This document shows, in pieces, positions 15,724-23,595 of a stretch of 32,430 nucleotides of DNA. Positions within the stretch are counted from its first letter, which is position 1, and each line of letters begins with the position of its first letter. The stretch is taken from the NCBI GenBank assembly GCA_016929205.1, contig JAFGJF010000180.1, forward strand, positions 1 through 32,430. The letters run 5' to 3'. The notes below the pieces were generated by a model, which made no database searches, was not told the DNA's origin, and saw nothing but the letters and a program-made list of their open reading frames with translations. Origin of the DNA: Anaerolineae bacterium (GTDB taxonomy: Bacteria > Chloroflexota > Anaerolineae > JAFGEY01). The position numbers and the translations under genes are program-made.

Positions 15724-16674
15724 ATGAAAAAACTCATCGCCCTTGCGCTTTTGGTCGCTGTCTTGATCGCTGCCTGCACACCCAAGACGGTGATCGTCAC
15801 CCAGGAAGTGGTGCGCGAGATCGAGGTAACACGCGTCATCGTCCAGGAAAAAGAGATTGAAAAGCAGCAAGCCGCACCCACATATACGCCCTACCCGACG
15901 TACACATTACAACCGACTTTTACGCCGCTGCCTACATCGACGCCCATCCCAACCAACACGCCAACGCTCGGCCCTACCCCCACCGAGACGCCATCCCCAT
16001 CGCCAGTGCCCACTGAAACATCAACGCCGGCGCCAACCCGCCCACCGGTCACGCCGACGCCGGCCAACACGCCCACACCGGCGATGACCCAGCTTGAAGA
16101 CAAAGATCCGGGGCCGGCGCTCACCATCCTGGTCAGCGCCAACCGCGCGGGAGCCAACAGCACCTATTTTGTCAGCGGGTTGGTACGCAACGACGGCACC
16201 GAAACTTATGAAGGCATCCGTGTCAATGCCACCTTTTATGACGACGAAAACTTTCGCCACGGCCCGCTTCAGGCTGAATTTCCTTTCCTGCTGCTCCGAC
16301 CGGGTGAGATCTGCCCGTTCAGCATCGAGATCGCTGCGCGCCGCGTCGTTTCTTTCCTGCTTCACCCTGATGGCCGACCAACCGGCCGCGAGTCGGTTCC
16401 GGTAGTCCTGGGCAGCATTGCTTTTTACTATGACAGCACCGACACCGTCCGCATTGTCGGCACGGCAACCAACAAGAACCCATACAAGATCAAAAATGTC
16501 GCCGTCGCCGGCGTACTCAAGGACGCCGGCGGGCAAATCGTCAGCCTCGGTGGGACTTTTGTGCTCGAAGAAGATATTTTGCCCAACGCTACGGTGCGAT
16601 TCGATTTGCGCATCCCGCGCGCGTCTTTCTCACGCTACGAACTGTTTGCCCAGGCTGAAAGAGACTGGGAATAG
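15724..16674 (+). CDS. lipoprotein with Thr/Pro stalk and FxLYD-like domain
   Basis: A 316-aa envelope lipoprotein. The signal ends in lipobox I-A-A-C (Cys18). After it come TVIVTQEVVREIEVTRVIVQEKEIEKQQ, resembling the start of the 168-1127 lipoprotein, then a long low-complexity Thr/Pro stalk (about 45-120). The C-terminal part has two successive strand-rich domains of the FxLYD type (YFVSGLVRNDGTETYEGIRVNATFYDDENF..., then VRIVGTATNKNPYKIKNVAVAGVLKDAGGQIV). The ribosome site is GGAGAAG before ATG 15724. It is predicted to project from the membrane and bind or sense something outside. Co-transcribed with the STAS and kinase genes (gaps of 12 and 15 bases). Confidence 0.85.
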   Translation: MKKLIALALLVAVLIAACTPKTVIVTQEVVREIEVTRVIVQEKEIEKQQAAPTYTPYPTYTLQPTFTPLPTSTPIPTNTPTLGPTPTETPSPSPVPTETSTPAPTRPPVTPTPANTPTPAMTQLEDKDPGPALTILVSANRAGANSTYFVSGLVRNDGTETYEGIRVNATFYDDENFRHGPLQAEFPFLLLRPGEICPFSIEIAARRVVSFLLHPDGRPTGRESVPVVLGSIAFYYDSTDTVRIVGTATNKNPYKIKNVAVAGVLKDAGGQIVSLGGTFVLEEDILPNATVRFDLRIPRASFSRYELFAQAERDWE

Positions 16675-16689
16675 ACCGGAGGAAACTCG

Positions 16690-17322
16690 ATGGCCGTGAT
16701 CACCATTTCTCGCGAACTGGGCAGTAACGGCGACCTGATCGCCGACCTGTTGTGTGAAAAACTGGGCTACTGCCGCGTCGACAAGGACGTGCTCAGCCAG
16801 ATTGCCGAACGGGCAGGCGTAAACATCAAGGCCATCCTGAAAAAAGAGCAGGACGGTTCTCAAAAACCGCGCCTGATCAGCGAGCAGATGACTTCGCTGT
16901 ACGGACGCGCCCCCTCGGCTTTTGCCAGAAAATCAGAGCTCGATGATCAAACCTATGCGCGCATAGTCCACGAAACCATCACCAGATACGCCAATGAAGG
17001 CCATGCAGTGATCGTGGGACGAGGCGGGCAGATGATCTTGCGCGACGACCCGCGCGCGCTGCACATTCACCTGCACGCGCCGCCGGACGTGCGCGCGCAA
17101 CGGCTGGTCGAAAGACTCGGCATCTCGCCGCTGGAGGCCAAGAGACGCATCGAACAGTCGGATGCGCAAAAGCGCGATTATATCCGTCAGTGGTTTGACA
17201 AGGCTAACTGGAAAGACGTCAAATACTATCATCTGGCCATCGACACTGAACGATTCCCGATCGAGGTAGTTGCCGAGTTCATCGCGCTGGCCGCACAGGC
17301 AATCGACAAGGCGCAAACCTGA
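16690..17322 (+). CDS. cytidylate kinase-like protein (Cytidylate_kin2 family)
   Basis: A 210-aa P-loop protein. AVITISRELGSNGDLIADLLCEKLGYCRVDKDVL is the N-terminal signature of the Cytidylate_kin2 family, whose glycine-rich loop (GSNG) is an unusual Walker A lacking the classic GK(S/T). The middle has GHAVIVGRGGQMIL, then HIHLHAPPDVRAQRLVERLGIS and RDYIRQWFDKANWKDVKYYHLAIDTERF, a lid and base-binding region like that of CMP kinase. It probably phosphorylates a nucleotide or a nucleotide-like substrate, but family members are rarely tested and a true cmk is usually separate. GGAGG lies before ATG 16690. The nuclease gene starts 3 bases after its stop. Confidence 0.85.
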   Translation: MAVITISRELGSNGDLIADLLCEKLGYCRVDKDVLSQIAERAGVNIKAILKKEQDGSQKPRLISEQMTSLYGRAPSAFARKSELDDQTYARIVHETITRYANEGHAVIVGRGGQMILRDDPRALHIHLHAPPDVRAQRLVERLGISPLEAKRRIEQSDAQKRDYIRQWFDKANWKDVKYYHLAIDTERFPIEVVAEFIALAAQAIDKAQT

Positions 17323-17325
17323 GCA

Positions 17326-18171
17326 ATGCCACTGCCCGACACTTTTGTCTTCAGCCAGTCTTCCCTGCAGGATTATGACGATTGCGCGCGCCGCTTTCAG
17401 TTGCGCTATTTGCTGGGTGTGCGATGGCCTGCCGCCCACGACAAGCCCGCTATCGAGCGGGAACGTCAGATGCGCCTCGGCCTCGACTTTCACCACCTCG
17501 TCCACCAACACGTGATCGGGCTGCCAGTGGATGCCTTGAGCCAGACTGTCGCCGAAGGCCCGCTGCACTGCTGGTGGCAGGCCTACCTCGCCTTTCCCCC
17601 CGCCCACTTGCCGCAAACGGTGCGCCGCGCCGAAGTTCGTCTGGTTGCCCCACTCGGCATACATCGATTGACCGCCCGCTATGATCTGATCGCCGTTGAA
17701 TCGGGCGAGCGTGCAGTCATTGTCGATTGGAAAACCGAGCAGAACCGTCCCAGACGCATTTGGCTGCAACAGCGTTGGCAGACACGCCTCTATCCTTATC
17801 TGCTTCTTCGCGCCGGAGCCGAATTGAACGGCGGCATTGCGCTGCAAGCGGCACAGATTGAAATGGTGTACTGGTTTGCCAATTATCCGGCGCAGAACGA
17901 ACGATTTGCGTATGATGCTGATCAACATGACGAGATCGAGCAAATGTTGAGGAATTTGATCGGAGAGATCGAGACGCGAGCATCTTCAACGCCGGAAAAT
18001 GGGACTTGGCCTCTCACCGCCGACACGCGCCAGTGCCGATACTGCACCTATCAGACGTTGTGCGGGCGCAAGGCAGATGAGGACCAAGAGCACGAAGACA
18101 ATCTGGAGCCGGTCGACGATCCCTTTGCTTTTGACCTGGATCTCGACCAAATTGCCGAAATTGTGTTTTGA
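17326..18171 (+). CDS. PD-(D/E)XK nuclease of the AddB/Cas4 type with four Cys
   Basis: A 281-aa single-domain RecB-family nuclease. FSQSSLQDYDDCARRFQLRYLL (Cys20), LGLDFHHLVHQH (motif I His), ERAVIVDWKTEQ (catalytic Asp and Lys of motif III) and QTRLYPYLLLRAG are visible. Near the C terminus come CRYC and a third Cys seven residues after the start of that pair's second Cys (pattern C-x2-C-x5-C). Cys20 plus these three match the iron-sulphur staple of AddB and Cas4. It has no helicase domain, so it differs from AddB. No cas genes are nearby, which argues against Cas4. It converges on recJ with a 28-base gap. A DNA-repair role is possible but is inferred only from family. Confidence 0.85.
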   Translation: MPLPDTFVFSQSSLQDYDDCARRFQLRYLLGVRWPAAHDKPAIERERQMRLGLDFHHLVHQHVIGLPVDALSQTVAEGPLHCWWQAYLAFPPAHLPQTVRRAEVRLVAPLGIHRLTARYDLIAVESGERAVIVDWKTEQNRPRRIWLQQRWQTRLYPYLLLRAGAELNGGIALQAAQIEMVYWFANYPAQNERFAYDADQHDEIEQMLRNLIGEIETRASSTPENGTWPLTADTRQCRYCTYQTLCGRKADEDQEHEDNLEPVDDPFAFDLDLDQIAEIVF

Positions 18172-18199
18172 TCGCACCTGAAACAGAAAGTTTCTTGAG

Positions 18200-19894
18200 C
18201 TAACCTAACGCCGGACGAATATCCTGCACGTTTAACTGCAAATTGCGTTCTCCCTGCCATTCATTCACTTCGAGCGAGTAGACCACATCGACGCACAGTC
18301 CCAACTCTGCGATACGCTCCCCTAAAGAGAAGCCGATGGCGTCAAAGACGCAGCGATTTTCCCCCAACTTGAGTTTGAGGTGCTGCCCCTCACCGCCAAC
18401 GGTGCGCTTGTCCAACACCGATACACCACGGCTCAAAAAGAGCGGTGCGGGATTGGCATAGCCACATGGCTCCAGCCGCCGCAGCCACTCGGACACAGCC
18501 CAGTCCATCTCGGACAACCCCACTTCAGCATCGACATTTAGTATCGGGGTCAGGTCTTTGTCTCTCAGTTCCCGCCGGGCGATATCGGACAACACAGCAA
18601 TCAATTGATCCAGGTTTTCGTCAAGTACTGTAAATCCGGCTGCTGCTGCATGCCCACCATGCCGCACCAGCAAGTGTCGACACTCGTCGAGCGCCTGCGT
18701 GATGTGAAATCCGGGTATGCTGCGGCACGACCCTTTACTGACTCCATCACCCCGCTCGACCACAATGGCGGGGCGATAATAGGCTTCGGTCAGTTTGCCT
18801 GCCACCAACCCGACAATGCCTGAGTTGAACTCGCCGGACGCGGCATATAGAATAGGCGTATCTTGCCCTGTCTGCAAAGCCATTTGTTCGGCGCAAGCGT
18901 AGGTTCGTGCGGTCATATCCTGGCGGAGGCGGTTTTGCTCATCGAGTTTGCGCGCCAGTTGATCGGCCTCGGCCGGATCGCAGGTTACCAGCAAGTGATA
19001 GCTAAGCGCAGCATCGTCAATGCGCCCGGCAGCATTGAGCCGGGGGCCGAGAGCAAAGCCAATCGTCGCCGCCGACACATCGCCAACGCGGACACGCGCG
19101 GCGCGCAGCAATGCGCGTACCCCCTCGCGCCGCGCCTCGTTGATCACTTGAAGACCTCGCTGCACCAAGTGGCGATTCTCTCCCAGTAACGGCACCATAT
19201 CGGCGACCGTGCCCAGGGCCACCAGGTCAAGCAGCGCCTCTTCCTCCACGTGAACGGGCATTGCGGACGTTGACGCCTCGCGGATCAACGCCTGGGCCAA
19301 TTTATAGGCCACGCCGACGCCGGACAGTTCCTTGAACGGATAGGCACAGTCGGCACGCTTGGGGTTGAGCACAGCAGAAGCAAAGGGGATCTCGGGGCCG
19401 ACCGAGTGATGGTCGGTGATCACAAATTCCAGCCCGCGCCGGGCCTGCTCGATTTCATCCACCGCGCGGATGCCGCAGTCGACGGTGACAACAAGGCGGA
19501 TGCCCTGCCCGTAAAGCTTGCGCAACGCATCTATATTGAGGCCATAACCCTCTTCGATCCGACTGGGGATATACGCTTGCACGTCAGCCCCCAGCCCGGT
19601 TAGAGTCTGCACCAGCAACGCCGTCGCCGTCACCCCATCGACATCAAAGTCACCATACACAGCGATCGGTTCGCGGCGCTTGATCGCCCGGATCAGCACA
19701 TCGACAGCGCGGGGCATATCACACATCGTAAAGGGATTGTCTGCCGACCAGTGCCCGACCAAAAAATCGCGCACCTCGCCCGGCTCAACGATGCCCCGGT
19801 CGTAAAGCACTTGCACCAGCAACGGCGACAAATCGGGAAAACAACTCAGTTGAGTGTGCGACACCGGGAGCGCAACGTGCCAGTTTCGCCGCAT
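18200..19894 (-). CDS. recJ: single-stranded-DNA exonuclease RecJ
   Basis: A 564-aa 5'-3' single-strand exonuclease used in recombination and mismatch repair. The DHH domain shows AVYGDFDVDGVTATALLV (Asp82, Asp84, Asp86), VVTVDCGI and ITDHHSVGPEIP (Asp161-His162-His163), then LVALGTVADMVPL. The DHHA1 part has LVRHGGHAAAAGF, followed by the OB-like RecJ C-terminal region ending VYSLEVNEWQGERNLQLNVQDI. The length matches ordinary RecJ. ATG 19894 follows AGGAGG at 6 bases, and a consensus promoter lies at 19925-19953. Confidence 0.95.
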   Translation of the reverse strand: MRRNWHVALPVSHTQLSCFPDLSPLLVQVLYDRGIVEPGEVRDFLVGHWSADNPFTMCDMPRAVDVLIRAIKRREPIAVYGDFDVDGVTATALLVQTLTGLGADVQAYIPSRIEEGYGLNIDALRKLYGQGIRLVVTVDCGIRAVDEIEQARRGLEFVITDHHSVGPEIPFASAVLNPKRADCAYPFKELSGVGVAYKLAQALIREASTSAMPVHVEEEALLDLVALGTVADMVPLLGENRHLVQRGLQVINEARREGVRALLRAARVRVGDVSAATIGFALGPRLNAAGRIDDAALSYHLLVTCDPAEADQLARKLDEQNRLRQDMTARTYACAEQMALQTGQDTPILYAASGEFNSGIVGLVAGKLTEAYYRPAIVVERGDGVSKGSCRSIPGFHITQALDECRHLLVRHGGHAAAAGFTVLDENLDQLIAVLSDIARRELRDKDLTPILNVDAEVGLSEMDWAVSEWLRRLEPCGYANPAPLFLSRGVSVLDKRTVGGEGQHLKLKLGENRCVFDAIGFSLGERIAELGLCVDVVYSLEVNEWQGERNLQLNVQDIRPALG

Positions 19895-19924
19895 AGAGAC
19901 CTCCTGGTGGAAAATGAATGCTGT

Positions 19925-19953
19925 ATTTTAGCCCAGAGGTCACCAAGTGTCAA
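19925..19953 (-). promoter_or_regulatory. promoter of recJ
   Basis: On the minus strand TTGACA (19948-19953), a 17-base spacer and TAAAAT (19925-19930). This is a near-consensus promoter about 30 bases before the ATG. Confidence 0.75.
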
Positions 19954-20025
19954 CCACGTTTCAGGGGAAAAACTAGAGCAAAATAGTATTGGGGCAGCTA
20001 TTGCCAGCGCAGTAAATGCGCTTGA

Positions 20026-20979
20026 TCAAGAAACCACCTGATCGACGATGTGTGCGCCATCTGGAACCCTGGCGTCGCGCAAGACTATGGCGTTGCTGAT
20101 GTGCACGCTGCTACCAATGCAGCAATCGCGTTCAATGTAGACATTTGGCCCAACCGTGCAGTTGGCGCCGATAATCACACCGCTCTCGATGTGTAAGGGA
20201 GTAATCAGATGAGTGTTGAGCCCAACTGTCTGCGCCTCAAGCTGTGGTTTATCGTTACCCTGCGTCAGATAGACGCGGTTGATGTTGAGCAGGTCAATCG
20301 GCCCGGTCACGGTAAGCCGCTGCTCGACAAAAACGCCGCGCACGCGCCCTCGATCTTGGATCAGCATTTGAATCGCGTCTTGAAGTTCGTACTCGCCGCG
20401 AGAGGATGGTTTGACCTGGCGTAAATAGTCCAGGAAAAAACGGCGGAAACAATAGAGCGGCAAACTGGAAACATTGGAAGGTGCTTCTTCGGGCGAAGGT
20501 TTTTCGACAATGTGCGTGACCCACTCACCGTCGAGTTCGACAATACCGGTGCTGCTGATCCGTTCGCGAGGAACAGGCATTAAACTCAGAACAGCATTGG
20601 GCGCCGGTGTAGAATGCCAGGCGGCAAGCATCTGTCCCACATATTGGGCCGAAGTAAGATTATCGCACGCGCTGAGTACAAAATCCTGATCGAGCAACGG
20701 CACCGCCTGCATCAGCGCATTGGCCATCCCCAATCGCTCAACCTGATACACAAACCGAACATCCACATCCAGCGCAGACTCACGGCGAAAATAACGCACG
20801 ATGTCCCGATCATCCGGGCTGACGACGAGAATCAAGTCATCGATGCCATTGGCCGCAAGGTCTTCCATCACCCGCTCGACCAGCGGCTTGCCGAGGACGG
20901 GCACCATCGCCTTGGATCGACGCAACGTGATGGGATGCAAACGGGAACCTTTGCCTGCAGCCAGAATCACACCTTGCAT
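20026..20979 (-). CDS. sugar-1-phosphate nucleotidyltransferase with left-handed beta-helix tail
   Basis: A 317-aa enzyme that joins a sugar-1-phosphate and an NTP to give an NDP-sugar. The N terminus MQGVILAAGKGSRLHPITLRRSKAMVPVLGKPLVERV holds the G-x-G-x-R pyrophosphorylase motif and the Lys/Pro segment; VLSACDNLTS supplies the metal-binding Asp, and VTHIVEKPSPEEAPSN is the conserved sugar-binding EKP region. The C-terminal ~70 residues are hexapeptide repeats (HIESGVIIGANCTVGPNVYIERDCCIGSSVHISNAIVL) as in GlmU-like proteins, probably for trimer formation. ATG 20979 is chosen; the longer frame to 21195 overlaps the kinase gene and lacks family resemblance. It follows the galacturonokinase-like gene by 103 bases, which points to a uronic-acid-1-phosphate substrate. 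Confidence 0.88.
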   Translation of the reverse strand: MQGVILAAGKGSRLHPITLRRSKAMVPVLGKPLVERVMEDLAANGIDDLILVVSPDDRDIVRYFRRESALDVDVRFVYQVERLGMANALMQAVPLLDQDFVLSACDNLTSAQYVGQMLAAWHSTPAPNAVLSLMPVPRERISSTGIVELDGEWVTHIVEKPSPEEAPSNVSSLPLYCFRRFFLDYLRQVKPSSRGEYELQDAIQMLIQDRGRVRGVFVEQRLTVTGPIDLLNINRVYLTQGNDKPQLEAQTVGLNTHLITPLHIESGVIIGANCTVGPNVYIERDCCIGSSVHISNAIVLRDARVPDGAHIVDQVVS

Positions 20980-21082
20980 AACACTTCTCCCATCCCGAAT
21001 CAATCGAATCTGAACAGAATTAGGCCGCCCGGAAAATCTTGGCCCAAAAAGCAAGAACTTGGTGGGATGAGCCCTAGATCGA

Positions 21083-22339
21083 TCACGACAGGTGCGGAAC
21101 AGAGCCGTTGAGCAGGCGCGCAGGCCCATCGGTGCGGCAGAAATGCACACTGTACAGCTCGGCGACGTCCGGATGACGAGTAGGGTATTCGGCATCGATG
21201 AATGCTTTGATCTGATCGCGGTAGTTTGGGTTGATCAGGCCAATGCACGCTCCCCGAAAACCAGCGCCGCTAAAGCGCACGCCATACACCCCTGGGCAGT
21301 CTCGAAGAAGATTATACAGCGTAATCAAATGAGGCGCACCAGATTCGTAATTATAGATCGAGCTGGCACCAGACTCACTGATCAGTCCTCCCATCGTCTC
21401 CCAATCGCCCGCCTGCCAGGCTTGAATGCCCTGCCCGACACGCCGCATCTCGGTGAAAAAATGGCGAGCGCGCCGATCGAGTGGCGCGGGAAGGCGCGAT
21501 CCCAATTCCTCATAACATTCCGGGGAAACCATGCGCAGACGGGGAGTCTCGGGCACAGGTTCACCCGCCCATTTAAGCATTAACTGGGCTGCCTGCTGAC
21601 ATTCGCGAACGCGATTGTTGTAATCGGTACTGCCAAGCGACTTGGCGAGACCTGAATAGGCAACCAGAATCTCAAACCGACCATTATTCGCTGGCGTCAA
21701 AAACTTGGCAAACTGCACCGTCTGGCAGTCAAGAAAGGTCAGATGCTCGTGATCGCTCATCAAGATCACCGATTGGTCAAGGATACCATTCTTGAGTCCC
21801 AAGTACACATTCTCGATGTAACGGTCATGTTCAATGTTCTCTTCCGGCAGCACATACAATTCGTTGGCAGCCTCAAGGGCCAGCAGGTAGGCAATACCCA
21901 CCGCCGCCGAAGAGCTGAGCCCACCGACGGGCATTTCGCCTTCGACAACCGCATCGATGCCGTTGTCAAGCTCATACTTGAGCTTGAGGGCAAGAACCGC
22001 CCCTCGAATATAGTTTCCCCAATCGCCAGGAATCTTGGACGGCACGTTATCGATACTAAAATCGACAGGGGTGGGAAAATTCAAACTTTCCACACGCACG
22101 CGCCGATCGCTCCGGGGAACAAATGCGAGCAGAATAACGCGATCGAGCGTCACGCCGGTGACAATACCATCCTGATGATCAATGTGCGCACCCAATGGCG
22201 AAATACGCAAAGGCGAATAAGCAATTTGAATCTCGCTTTCACCACATCCGGTACGCTGGACAAGACGATGTTTGATCTGGTCGATTCGCTTATAGGTATC
22301 CAACAACCATTCCTCAAAACCAATGTGATGAGCCGACAA
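21083..22339 (-). CDS. galacturonokinase-like GHMP sugar kinase
   Basis: A 418-aa GHMP kinase, probably ATP:galacturonate (or a related uronic acid) 1-phosphotransferase. The N-terminal motif SPLRISPLGAHIDHQDG (about 42-58) differs from galactokinase (GRVNLIGEHTDY): the Glu that contacts the sugar is replaced by Ala in GAHIDH, as in plant galacturonokinase. Further signatures are PVGGLSSSAAVGIAYLLALEAANEL (ATP loop, about 137-161), YLGLKNGILDQS (catalytic Asp188) and PGVYGVRFSGAGFRGACIGL (C-terminal GHMP motif). The start is uncertain; TTG 22339 is the only good candidate near the family start, and an in-frame stop lies just upstream. It precedes the nucleotidyltransferase gene. I recall that the whole protein closely resembles Arabidopsis galacturonokinase, but I have not run a search. 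Confidence 0.85.
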   Translation of the reverse strand: MSAHHIGFEEWLLDTYKRIDQIKHRLVQRTGCGESEIQIAYSPLRISPLGAHIDHQDGIVTGVTLDRVILLAFVPRSDRRVRVESLNFPTPVDFSIDNVPSKIPGDWGNYIRGAVLALKLKYELDNGIDAVVEGEMPVGGLSSSAAVGIAYLLALEAANELYVLPEENIEHDRYIENVYLGLKNGILDQSVILMSDHEHLTFLDCQTVQFAKFLTPANNGRFEILVAYSGLAKSLGSTDYNNRVRECQQAAQLMLKWAGEPVPETPRLRMVSPECYEELGSRLPAPLDRRARHFFTEMRRVGQGIQAWQAGDWETMGGLISESGASSIYNYESGAPHLITLYNLLRDCPGVYGVRFSGAGFRGACIGLINPNYRDQIKAFIDAEYPTRHPDVAELYSVHFCRTDGPARLLNGSVPHLS

Positions 22340-22410
22340 GACTGTTATACCCTACCCAAGTACGAATTCCGTTGGAAAAAGATTAGAATCTGGTAAGAAA
22401 TCGGATCATA

Positions 22411-22752
22411 TCACATCAGTGCCGTTTCCAACACCTTAAGCATACTGTCCGGCGTGATTGACCGGTGCGAACCATTCCAGACGACCTGGCCTCGAGAAAA
22501 TAAAAATGCCTGTGGTGATTGGTGCTGAACACCCGTATCGTCTACAATATGCATCGACAGGGGACGATTTTCTACAACCAATACCCGATAAAAATCAGCC
22601 CGGATTTCACGCCCGGCAAAAGTCTGAAACTCTTGCCACCGTGAGGCTGAAATGGGACAACGAGTCGAGTGCTTGAGCAAAAACGCGGGTCTATCTCGGC
22701 TGCGCGACAACATCTGCTCGTAGTCTTGAACGGTCTCAAGGTCTTGAATCAT
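22411..22752 (-). CDS. ytxJ: YtxJ-type monothiol bacilliredoxin
   Basis: A 113-aa thioredoxin-fold protein. The motif FLLKHSTRCPISASRWQEF (catalytic Cys32) and the later QHQSPQAFLFSRGQVVWNGSH are typical of the YtxJ/BrxC-like family. In bacillithiol producers these proteins reduce mixed disulphides between bacillithiol and protein. Only one active-site Cys is present, as in that family. ATG 22752 overlaps the kinase stop as ATGA and is preceded by GGGGGAG. An upstream in-frame GTG extension to 22800 was rejected. Co-translation with a deoxynucleoside kinase has no obvious functional reason. I see no bacillithiol synthesis genes in the window, so the thiol used is unknown. Confidence 0.87.
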   Translation of the reverse strand: MIQDLETVQDYEQMLSRSRDRPAFLLKHSTRCPISASRWQEFQTFAGREIRADFYRVLVVENRPLSMHIVDDTGVQHQSPQAFLFSRGQVVWNGSHRSITPDSMLKVLETALM

Positions 22753-23375
22753 TGTGCTCCCCCGATTTCGATCAGTGCCAATATCTCTTGCGCCAACCAC
22801 CGCCTTGTGCCATCAATGACTATGGCACAAGGCTGAGCCAGCAGCCATTTGTCGTGTAGGGTTTCGAGTTGTCTCAAATAGTCGAGCGTGATGCCGCCTT
22901 CTTCGCCACGCCCGCGCTGTCGGATGCGTCTCAAGCAGACATCGGCGGGCGTGCGCAAGTAAAGCACACAATCGGGTGCCACGTCGCTGTTGGCGACGGT
23001 GAAATCCCACAAGCGACAATAAACCTGCCACTCGTCGTCATTGATCGCGCCCATCTGATGCAAAGTCGGGGCAAACACATAGCGGTCAGTGTAAATGGAG
23101 CGTTCAAGCAGCACGCGGGGATGGTCGGTCAGAGCCAAAATCTCGTTCCAGGTTTTGCGGCGAGTGACAAAGGTAGTGATTTGAAAAGTAAAGGCCCAAC
23201 GGCTCATATCGTGATAGAACACATCGAGCATATTTGAGCCAAATCCTGTTTTCCACTCATCCACCGGTTCTTCGATGAAATCAAACAACGCAGAGGCTTT
23301 TAATTCTCGTCCAACGGTGCTCTTACCTGCGCCGATATTGCCTTCGAGTAAAATGCGCATGCGATTTTGCATCAT
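22749..23375 (-). CDS. deoxynucleoside kinase (dGK/dCK-like)
   Basis: A 208-aa kinase that phosphorylates deoxyribonucleosides in salvage. The P-loop is EGNIGAGKST (residues 11-20), followed by EEPVDEWK (substrate-side Glu), the LERSIYTDRYVFA segment equivalent to the DRS motif, and the arginine-rich lid DVCLRRIRQRGRGEEGG with ITLDYLRQLETLHDKW. Specificity among dA, dG and dC cannot be told from sequence. ATG 23375 (GAGGA seven bases before it) is preferred to TTG 23393. The promoter is at 23405-23433, so it heads the leftward operon with ytxJ. The kinase and the PNP gene at 8812 share the salvage theme but are far apart. Confidence 0.88.
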   Translation of the reverse strand: MMQNRMRILLEGNIGAGKSTVGRELKASALFDFIEEPVDEWKTGFGSNMLDVFYHDMSRWAFTFQITTFVTRRKTWNEILALTDHPRVLLERSIYTDRYVFAPTLHQMGAINDDEWQVYCRLWDFTVANSDVAPDCVLYLRTPADVCLRRIRQRGRGEEGGITLDYLRQLETLHDKWLLAQPCAIVIDGTRRWLAQEILALIEIGGAQ

Positions 23376-23404
23376 GTTCGTTTCCTCGTCCAATATAAGT
23401 AATT

Positions 23405-23433
23405 AGCATAACATGGAACGAAAATAAAGTCAA
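23405..23433 (-). promoter_or_regulatory. promoter of the deoxynucleoside kinase operon
   Basis: On the minus strand TTGACT (23428-23433), a 17-base spacer and TATGCT (23405-23410). The leader to ATG 23375 is about 25 bases. Confidence 0.65.
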
Positions 23434-23557
23434 TTCGACAACTTGAAGATATTTGATGATCCGATAATTTTGGTTTGTTCGCCGCACTTGGACCTTTTTT
23501 CAGGAGACTCATCATTCCAATCAGAACAGTTGGCGCAATCTTGGCGACGATAAGGAA

Positions 23558-23594
23558 ACAAAAAAACGAGGCCGCTAAAATCAGCGACCCCGTT
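23558..23594 (-). terminator. rho-independent terminator of the tRNA operon
   Basis: On the minus strand a 12-bp stem (two G-U pairs; AACGGGGTCGCT with AGCGGCCTCGTT) closes a 6-base loop and runs into a T-rich tail. It lies just downstream of tRNA-Arg, in the direction of transcription. Confidence 0.8.
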
Positions 23595-23595
23595 C

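Noticed and set aside
17326..18171. Reading the nuclease as Cas4 of a CRISPR system
   Set aside because: No repeats and no cas genes in the window; only the fold and Cys pattern are shared.
20980..21195. 72-codon N-terminal extension of the nucleotidyltransferase
   Set aside because: It overlaps the kinase gene and does not look like the family; MQGVILAAGKGSR is the normal beginning.
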